Below are positions 56,256 to 64,000 of a DNA stretch of 64,000 nt, piece after piece. Position 1 is the first letter of the stretch; every line of letters begins with the position of its first letter. Made by a program: the position numbers and the translations under genes. Source of the stretch: Petunia secreta. Lineage: Eukaryota; Streptophyta; Magnoliopsida; Solanales; Solanaceae. Under the pieces are notes generated by a model, which made no database searches, was not told the DNA's origin, and saw only the letters and a list, made by a program, of their open reading frames with translations. The stretch is taken from positions 31,049,001 through 31,113,000 of the forward strand of contig JARKIP010000017.1 in the NCBI GenBank assembly GCA_029990175.1, in the 5' to 3' direction.

Positions 56256-56593
56256 TTCTTCGCAGAGGGTACACAACACAATGCACCGAAGGATGGCATA
56301 TAACCCGATGTCGAATCTAACACTTGACAGTGAAAGACACAACATCATATTGCAATGTTCCTGGAAGAACGGTCCAGCCTGGCGGGAAGGTACGCTTTAT
56401 TTATATATATACACATTATGTTGCAAACACATTTTCATTGCAGGAAATACAACCCGAGCAAAGTAATCATCTCAGCCTGACACCCTACATCCTTCAAAGT
56501 CGTAGGTTCTCCTATAGTCATGACAAAATTGGCCGCACTGTCAACATCTTTGCCCGAAGACTTTTTCATCATCCCCGGGCAAAGAGGGGTAGC
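56256..56593 (+). other. End of the Ogre-type 3' UTR with purine tract
   Basis: Short degenerate continuation of the minisatellite, then unique sequence. GGGCAAAGAGGGGTAGC at 56577-56593 is the polypurine tract for plus-strand priming, adjacent to the LTR. Confidence 0.75.
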
Positions 56594-59500
56594 TGTTGAC
56601 ACCCAATTTTGTTCCCTGTTTTCAAAAAATCAACCGCTCTTGAATTTACACGCACCTGTGAATTCCATTCCTACCTCGTCTATTTTCTTCAAAATTACCT
56701 TCTCATAACATCCTGGTGATTAAGGCCATTTCAAAGCATCCTCCCAAATCATACCCATTTTTACAATTTTTCTACAATTGTTTCTATTTTTAACAAAAAT
56801 TATTTAAAATTGCTCCAAGTCTCAAAATTACATTTTTTAGGCATTTTAGCCTTCCTAAAATTTTAAAATTGATTTCTTAATTTTCCTATAATTTTTAAAC
56901 CTTTTTAAATCCATTTTATATCGCTTTATACCATTTTATAACTATTGTATACCTATTTACATAATATTTATACATATATCCACGTGTATACACACAAAGC
57001 ACACGCATCAGCTTTCTTTTACACATCACCTGCCTACGTTGCTTAATCTTGGCCGTCCACGATATTGATCCAACGACCAAGATACGATTTTCCTATTTTC
57101 ACTATACAACCCCCAAAACCTAAAAACTATCCCCATTTCCCTTACACCCTCAGCCGCAACCCTCCTCTCTCTCCCTTTGGCGATTCAAGTCGCCACCCCC
57201 CCTTCGATCAATTTTTCGGCCGTTTCGACCGGAGAAAATTGGGGAAAATGACATTGCCACGATCCTCGCAATGTCCGCTGCAAAACCTTGGTACCATTGG
57301 ATGGTTTCGACGGAGGTCAAAATTGACCTCTCGTCGATGAGGTTTCTGTCACCGGAAAAAGCACGCCGGTGATGTGATTCGCTAAAATTGCTTGACACCA
57401 GTGTAAGGAAAGGGAAAACCCCCTATGCATGACCGGAATTGGGTCAATTCAAACCCGATTCCAAACCTAAATGGGTAATAGTCCTTCTTTCTCTTTTGAC
57501 GTTTTGATTTATATGAATCCATGCCTAAAACTTGCCTACATTTTTTGTGTATAAATATGTCACGCGTTATTTGCTAATTGACTAGTTAAAATCCATGTGA
57601 TTATTATTCTTGTTAATTCACTGGTTTAAGCTAAATGTTTCTTTGAATTCTCACATGTCCGAGTGACATATAATCATTATTTATGCCTTAAGACATCTCT
57701 GTTAATTTCTGAATGAAAATCAGGGGCAATTCATGAGTCGTCTATGTTCTTTCTTGTTTGTTGCAATGAATTTAGTCCCCTACTTTGTCAAGATACATAT
57801 TCCTCATGATTATATTCAGAATCTGTGTGATGACCTATTAAAAGAATCTAGATTTATTTGAAATTGAATCTGTGATTGAAATTGGTGATGGAAATCTGTT
57901 TAACTAATTGGGCAGTATCAATTGGACTTTTAATGGAAATTTGCTAGGGTGATTAGGAGATTCTCAAGCGTAAATGAGTCTAGAACAATCCTACACACTT
58001 GGGTTTGAACCTGGATGTATTACTGACCAAAGGGAAGAGTTATATTTGCTAAAGGATTTGATTTACCTTAGGTTTAGGGTCTGATTTGAGCTATACTTGG
58101 AAAGTCCACCTAAGTGGATCCCTTTAATTATGGGAAGCCATAATCTTTTGCCTTTTGTGTCTTGCGTTTGAATTTGAACCTTTGCTTCCCCTCACCTATA
58201 TAAGAAGGTTCTATTAGACAATAGAGCCGCAGAGTTCCCTGGTATCAACACCCAGCATACTCATTACACTCATACACTGAGCTCTGCAATATTGTTCACA
58301 CGCAGAAACACCTAGCATACCCTATACTCTTTCCTGTTTGCTTTAAAAATATTTAGAAGGCTCTTGCTATTGTTTGCTCCCTGGTCTGGATACCTGCAAG
58401 CACTAAACATCATTCATAGCTCTGTTTGTTTTGTTTTAACACCACTGAAGGTATTCCTCATCCTTTTCTCTTTCTTCTTTAACTGCATATTGCCTTTTTA
58501 TTAGAAACTGGTCTTCTCTTCCTATTTGTCTTGGATTGGGACTGCTTGTGTGATTACTTCTTATGCTCTGTATATACTTGATTGAAAGGCTGCACTCTTG
58601 CTCTTGTTAGTACATATTCAAAGTGTCCTGGTTGCCTCTTGTGCTAATCGTACATGCAGAGGATATTCCTAAGGGATGCCAAGGAATTGTTATAGGTTTT
58701 GGCCCTTACTTAGATCCCAGTGAGGGTACTCTGGCTGTCTGCAAGCCCTAGGCCTTGATAACCTGGTTTCTGACTCTTAAACTTGGACTCCTTAATCCAG
58801 ACATTGGTTATATTACACCTAGTAGACAAACTGAGAACCTTGACTATGCTTAGCATGATTTATCTCTTACCTGATGAACCATGCCCTTAGAAACTGCCCT
58901 CATTGTGTATATTCATTAGGTTCCCCTTTTGTATATGTTTAATACAGGGTACACATTTGCTAGACTGTGTACAAAGGGCTAAACAGGAGCCCCCTCTCTC
59001 TCTCTTTATCTCCTTGTGTGATGCATCATCCATGTCTCCAGTTTCTCTTCTTTGAAAACTAAGTTGTGTCACCCCTTTAGATACCTGCATGCTTCTTAGG
59101 TGGTAATGTTACTGATTCTGGCGTGCATCACAGGTTTTAAACTATTCAAAAATACGTTTTGTAAAGCTTAGATTAAAACTTTATCTTGAAAACTGAACTT
59201 GTACACGAAAGTTTGAAACGTGGACCTATTACGCTAGAATAAAGTTGTTTCTGTTTGCACAAATAGTCTAGGCCCATAACATATTAGAAAACAAGTCTCT
59301 TTATGTGTTTTAGTCGTTTCTTGTTTAGCGCAAATGGTCCAGGCCCATAACGTTTTAGAACAGGCCTCTTTATGTGTTTTAGTCATTTCTTGTTTTGCAC
59401 AGTTGGTCCAGGCCCATTAACCCTTTTAAATCATGGCCTGCTTATGTGTGAAAACGTTTTTAACTACTCTAAATGCTTCTATACACTAATCTAATAGTGT

Positions 59501-60332
59501 ATATGGGTGTATAAAGTTTTGGGGGTCATTTATACATTTTAAAAGTATTTTTTCAAGCTATAACTAATCTAGATCATGTACCTGCATGCCTATATCTATA
59601 TGTATATACTCTTATGTGCGATAATACTTATTTTCATCTGTGTGCTTTTGCGAAACCCGTGTTCAAAAACAGCCTCTTTTATCCATATATATAGGTTTCT
59701 AAAATCTGACCCCAATACCAAAAGGCCATTAAGGTTAGGGCTTGACAATTAATGATGAGTCACATCGACTCTAAATGAGCCGACATTTTATTTTTAAAAC
59801 AAACTCCTTATGGTCCTTTGTTAAACCCAAAAGTATCGAATTATTTATATACTCTTTTCAAAATATGATTACAATTGTAAGATAAATTTGTATGGCAGGA
59901 CTTGTTTACAATTAGGCTTTGATTTTAGAGGTCGTAGCCACGACTAGGCTCAGAACCTAGGTCGAATGTGAAAACTGTTTTGTATGTGTGTGTATAAGCA
60001 TGTTCTATCTTAGCCTAAATGTTAAATCCAAGTTAGTATGATAATAGACATTGTTTACATCCCAAAACTAAGACTGGGACGGTAACCACCCTTTTGGTGG
60101 GACTCGGAGAAGTGCCTAACACCTTCTTCCCTGAGTCACTTGGACTTCTTATCCTACAGAATCTCTGAAATAGACCAGTAGACCTTTTTAACTTAACTCT
60201 AGAAAATTAGGTGACCTAATACGCCTTAGAACTCTATTAGGTGGCGACTCCAAAACCTTAACTCAAACGAGTTCACCCTCTCAAACCCGAAATCCGACTC
60301 GCCTCGACTTGAGTCCAAAATCGGGTATGACA
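56594..60332 (+). repeat. 3' LTR of the Ogre-type element (3.74 kb)
   Basis: TGTTGACACC to GGGTATGACA. Aligned over its length with 29886-33644. Confidence 0.95.
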
Positions 60333-60776
60333 TTGACTCCAAAGGTTTCTACCTGAACATTAGAATTTCATCAGTCAACCTTGCAGTTTTGTTAGGCGAG
60401 AATAATTTCTTTAAGAAAAGCTTAACCAACTCATCCCATGTAGTGATGGAATTTATTGGTAATGAGTTCAACCACGCGATTGCTTTACCAATGAGTGATA
60501 CGGGAACAACAACAACTTAATCGCCTCAGGTGACACACGAGCTTACTTTTGTATAGCACAAACATACACAAAGTTCCGAAGATGCTGTTGTGGGTCTTCA
60601 TATTCCATCCTAGCATACTGCACTTTGATCTGAAGCAGATTCAACATGGTGTTTGTAGTCTAAAATTTTTGCTTCAGTTGTAGGTACAGCGATGGCAGTT
60701 GCCAGGTTATCAGAACTGGGCTGAGCCCAGTCATTCAGAGCTTATTGTTCTATATTATCAGCCATCTTAATCAAAC
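60333..60776 (-). pseudogene. Athila-like gag, N-terminal half
   Basis: Minus strand, many stops. ATG-like start at 60776 (MADNIEQ), then VPVSLIGKAIAWLNSLPINS, TTWDELVKLFLKKLFSPNKT and ARLTDEILMFR, the Retrotrans_gag N-terminal half (A--WL-SLP-NSI-TWDELV--FL-K-F-P-KTA-LR-EI--F). It stops at the target site of the giant element; the next residues of gag are at 29885. Confidence 0.85.
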
Positions 60777-61008
60777 TCTCTGCTTCTTGATGAATTGGTG
60801 GATGTTTGTTCTTGTTGGCCCTATTCAATGCCCTGAACATCCTCTCGATTTCCAAATCCGCTTGAAACAGTTCAATGGATTGCGAACGTCTTAAAGGCAT
60901 ACACCTGTTCACACACGAACCAAAAATTTAGAACAAAAATGACCAAAACAAAAAATTGTGTAAACTATTGAATCTAGCAATACTTATAAGTTACAACTAA
61001 ACCGTTAA
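60777..61008 (-). other. Leader of the Athila-like element
   Basis: Untranslated or badly decayed sequence between the primer site and gag. Readable scraps (RTSQSIELFQADLEIERM-like) suggest gag may start further upstream, but no clean frame remains. Confidence 0.4.
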
Positions 61009-61027
61009 CTCCTCGAAAATGGTGCCA
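61009..61027 (-). promoter_or_regulatory. Primer binding site of the Athila-like element
   Basis: Minus strand TGGCACCATTTTCGAGGAG, a degraded form of the TGGCGCCGTTG-CGGGGA site (tRNA-Asp type) used by Athila-like elements. Confidence 0.5.
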
Positions 61028-62345
61028 AAATTTAATCACACCCAAAAATCATCCTAAAAAGGATAAGCACTCGCTGCAAATATAATCTTGTTTTAAGTCT
61101 CGAGTTGAACCCACAAGGAGAAAACGTCTAGCTTTAACTACTTTTGTATCACTAAATCAATAACTTGAACAATTTTCAATGGTAACAGTATTAATTTAAG
61201 GTTGAACTAGAGAACTAAATTATTAAGATAAATAAAGAACACAAATAAACTAACTTGATAAGATACAAGAAGAAAGAACCTAGGATATAGATTTCCCCGA
61301 GCTATTGAGATGAACTACTGACAGGTTTCTTATAATCTCGCCCTTTTCTTCCTATTGATCATGAGCTCTTTAGTTACTGTAAACATCTTCCGATCAAGAA
61401 CAGTAATTTCTTAAGTTATTTTTCCAAACTAACCTAGGTGATTATTTAGCGCGCTCACTAAGATTACAACAAAGCTTCGTTATTCTTAACCCTACTTTTA
61501 AATCTTTGCAATTATCTTCCGACCTCTTGCTCAGAAGTGTTTTTGTTCAACAACTACCTAACCTTGTATTCTTTTCCAAGAAACCCAAGGCATAAAGGCA
61601 CAATTAATTGATGGTCGTTCAACTAATCACATGAAACACTTAGCCGAACAACTAGGAAGAACAACAGTTCAATTATAGAAAAATAAATTCAATACATTCA
61701 CTCAATAATTGGTTCCATCAATATCCTAGAAAAAGAATTTAGCTACTCATATTTTTTATGAACACAAAGGCTAATGTTAAAACAAACTCCATAGTAACAG
61801 AAAATAGGAGAAGTTTTAGAAAAACTCTGCAAATCTTTAGTAGGATGGAGTCTGGCCTCTTCCAAGCACCAAAAATCTCCAATAATGGTGTTTCTTGCTC
61901 TTCCAAGCCAAGATGGGGGCTAAAAATAGATTAGAAAAGCTTATAAATCTCGTGTCAAACTTCTGGACAAGTTTGCGCCTCGCCACTTTTTTCTAGAAAT
62001 TTTGCCTCATGGCTGGATCATGGTCTTATTATGGCCGTGTCGTGAGCTTTGAAAATTCTGCTTTCAACTTCATGGCTGAATCATTGCCTTACGATGGTTG
62101 GGCCGTGACCTCTTGTCTTCATATTCCTTTCACAACTACTCCACGGGATTGGCATCTCTATAAATTCACTTCATTTTACTCCAAATCGTCAACCTTTAAC
62201 AATTCTTCATGTCACTTGAGTCCTACACATTCAAACACCAATATAAGCGCAAACACTAATATTCATGCTAAACCGTCCACAAAGCACCCAAAACATGAAG
62301 TATCTAATACTAAAGTATACATTTTGTGGCCAAATATCTCCACCC
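61028..62345 (-). repeat. Probable LTR of the Athila-like element
   Basis: About 1.3 kb of non-coding sequence bounded on the left by the primer site and on the right by a purine-rich CTAAGTCTGGGGTGGAG (minus strand, 62356-62340) like the tract before Athila 3' LTRs. No second copy lies inside the window to confirm the limits. The open frame at 62009-62422 has no recognised similarity. Confidence 0.4.
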
Positions 62346-64000
62346 CAGACTTAGGATTTTTCTCGTCCTCGAGGAAAAAAGAAGATGACATAGAAAGCAA
62401 GCAGGATATCAAGATTAGATAAGAACTCATGATAAACAACCTAGCCGAACTCACCCATGAAATTCAAACACTCGTTCTTTTGATCATAGTCATGTATTGA
62501 AAGTAGAAACGTATAGACAACTCAAGTTTCAATGTATCTCACAACAAGAAAATGCCATCAAACACACAATATATCATTTCAAAAGAAATTGTGGCATGTC
62601 AAATATCGAACACTCTCACACTCACAAAGAAATTTCTCATGTCTCATAGAAAAGTGCCATAGGCTTGCCCATTTTATTCCTCTCGACTAATGTAGGAGTC
62701 CCGATAAAAAGTCAAGTAGGACTTTTCATAGCTTGTAATGTTGGCTTGGGGTAATATGTGGTACACTTTTCGGTATATATTAACTAAATCTTCCCCTAAA
62801 CACTTTAAACATCACTCACTACTATTTTTCTCACTTACTCATGTAGTCGTATCACTTCGCAACATTCTTGTTCATATCTATCTTTTAAACCATGGGTCCC
62901 CCTTTTTTCCCTTTTTTTCTCCTCATTTATTCAACAATTTATTCATCTCCTTTATTTCTTTTTCTGTTTTTGATTTTTTTTCTTTCTTTCCCTTTTTCAC
63001 TTTTCACATTTTTCTTTTCTTTGAGGAGAATATCAAGTATATCTACCTTCATTCCTTTGCAACTTTCTTCCCAAGTGTACAGCTCTTATTATAAACCCAC
63101 CAATCTTACCAATCACACAATCTAAAGTAGTTAAGGGGAAGATGGGTAACAAGTGGTAAATATCAAAAGGCACAAGGCTTGTAACTCAGGTTGCCAAAGA
63201 AAAGGTCAATAGGCTCAAATTTGGGACACTAAGGAATTTGTTCATTAGGTAGGCTAATTTCGGTACTGGCGGGCCAAGGAATGCCTACTTTCATCCTAAA
63301 GATCAAGACTACCTAGGATTTCGCCTCAAACAACAAGTCAGGCAAGTTCTAGACTTAACATGAAACAATGAGAAGTAGACAAATAAACTCACCACACACT
63401 GTACATGCAACTCAAGGATCATTTCAGTTTCACTTCGCAATACCAAATTATGAACTCAAAAAGAATGTTTAAAAATATGTAGGTAGTTCTAGCTAAAGGT
63501 TGCCTTTCAAAGTCCTCACCTCTCTCTTTTTCTGCCTCCTTTCAATGTTCCTCTTTCTGAGCTCTTTTTTTTTTTTAAAAAAAAAAAATTATATCTAACC
63601 TACAAAATGCCTGGTTCAGCAGAAATAACTCAATGGGAAAGAACCAAGGCCAAGAAAACCCAAAGAGGTTATTGGTATGCTAAGAGTTAATTAAACATAC
63701 AGTTTACTTTAGGACTAAAGAAACTGAATATTAAAAATACTAAGCTACTACAGGCCACTAATATTCGGGATATTACATACCTCAAAAATAGAAAGCAAGA
63801 AACAAATCAAAAGTAGTCAAGTGACTAAGAGCAAACAAAAAAACTAAAGAAGTAGCATATACATAAATTTATCCAAAAATATACTCCCACCCCACACTTA
63901 AGACTGTGGATTGCCCCAATGCACCAAAAAAGGGGTGAGAAGAACTCCCTGTCAAGCCTCAAAATCATCCTCGACACCATCAATGGTGCCGAATTCATCA
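62346..64000 (-). other. 3' internal region of an Athila-like element (non-coding)
   Basis: No gene recognised. CTTAAGTGTGGGGTGGGAGT (minus strand, about 63902-63883) and the similar tract at 62356-62340 resemble the purine-rich 3' internal sequence of Athila elements. Also a pyrimidine-rich stretch (62895-63030) and T10/A13 run (63567-63589). Confidence 0.35.

Larger units (their letters stand above)
29886..60332 (+). mobile_element. Giant Ogre/Tat-lineage Ty3-gypsy retrotransposon
   Basis: LTRs 29886-33644 and 56594-60332, both TGTTGACACCCAATTTTG...CGGGTATGACA, flanked by the 5-bp duplication TTGAC (29881-29885 and 60333-60337). Primer site TGGCGACTCCGCTGGGGA at 33648-33665, the form found in Ogre elements. 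Order inside: extra 5' ORFs (two copies), gag, protease with G-patch, intron-like gap, RT, RNase H, second (archaeal-type) RNase H, integrase, minisatellite 3' UTR, purine tract. Total span 30.4 kb, about 20.8 kb without the nested Sirevirus-type element. Each coding part carries stops or frameshifts. Confidence 0.93.
22110..60776 (-). mobile_element. Athila-like gypsy element (oldest layer), split into three pieces
   Basis: Minus-strand gypsy gag-pol whose pieces join in order when the younger insertions are removed: 60776-60333 (gag N-terminal part), 29885-28102 (gag C-terminal part and protease), 22653 to about 22115 (protease/RT linker to the beginning of RT). At both junctions the protein homology continues after removing the insert with one copy of its target duplication. 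It is truncated at 22.11 kb before the RT catalytic core. The primer site lies at 61027-61009. Stops and frameshifts are frequent, as expected for the oldest member. Confidence 0.8.

Noticed and set aside
62009..62422. 137-codon plus-strand frame
   Set aside because: Lies in a probable minus-strand LTR; low-complexity Ser/Thr/Asn composition and no recognised domain.
1..64000. tRNA or rRNA genes
   Set aside because: Only tRNA-complementary primer sites (46190, 33648, 27353, 61009) were found; no cloverleaf-forming gene or rRNA segment was recognised by eye.

Overview
The window is plant nuclear DNA, most likely from a Solanaceae (inference: plant-type GT-AG introns, a G-box-factor bZIP gene, plant Ty3/gypsy and Ty1/copia lineages, a TS-SINE-like (GTT)n tail and MITE types common in nightshades). 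It holds one intact single-copy-type host gene; nearly everything else is transposable-element sequence of several ages.

Layout. 1-4.65 kb (minus): a decayed multi-exon Ulp1-like (C48) cysteine-peptidase gene with a DUF1985-type N-terminal region, of the kind carried by Ulp1-bearing Mutator-like elements; its 5' side is a tandem-repeat field (4.7-5.35 kb) into which a hAT element with a broken transposase (5.34-7.43 kb) was inserted. 7.99-9.07 kb: a non-autonomous MULE-like element with a 9-bp target duplication. 9.5-10.85 kb: a decayed LTR remnant. 12.13-16.70 kb (minus): the host gene, a GBF1-type bZIP transcription factor with 11 coding exons whose phases all agree (336 aa), with a non-coding first exon near 19.5 kb. 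Its long 5'UTR intron carries a dead LINE and a MITE. 19.7-22.1 kb: MITEs and short tandem repeats.

22.1-64 kb is a nest of LTR retrotransposons that can be ordered by target-site duplications. The oldest layer is a minus-strand Athila-like gypsy element, in pieces at 60.8-60.3, 29.9-28.1 and 22.65-22.11 kb. A 5.4-kb non-autonomous LTR element (22654-28101, TSD CTACA) and a giant Ogre/Tat-type gypsy element (29886-60332, TSD TTGAC, LTRs about 3.7 kb) interrupt it. The Ogre-type element is itself interrupted by a Sirevirus-type copia element (45378-54987, TSD TGCAA, two 810-bp LTRs) inserted at the end of its integrase.

The most interesting content is in the two nested large elements. The Ogre-type element has two tandem diverged copies of its extra 5' ORF, acceptor-like tracts before several ORFs, a G-patch motif downstream of the protease, a second RNase H and a 70-bp minisatellite in its 3' UTR. 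The Sirevirus-type element carries a post-pol env-like ORF preceded by its own TATA box and a small intron-like segment, and a quasi-palindrome GGAACNGNTCC scattered through its LTRs and coding regions. All retrotransposon reading frames are broken by stops, frameshifts or deletions, so none looks autonomous. No CRISPR array, rRNA or tRNA gene was seen.
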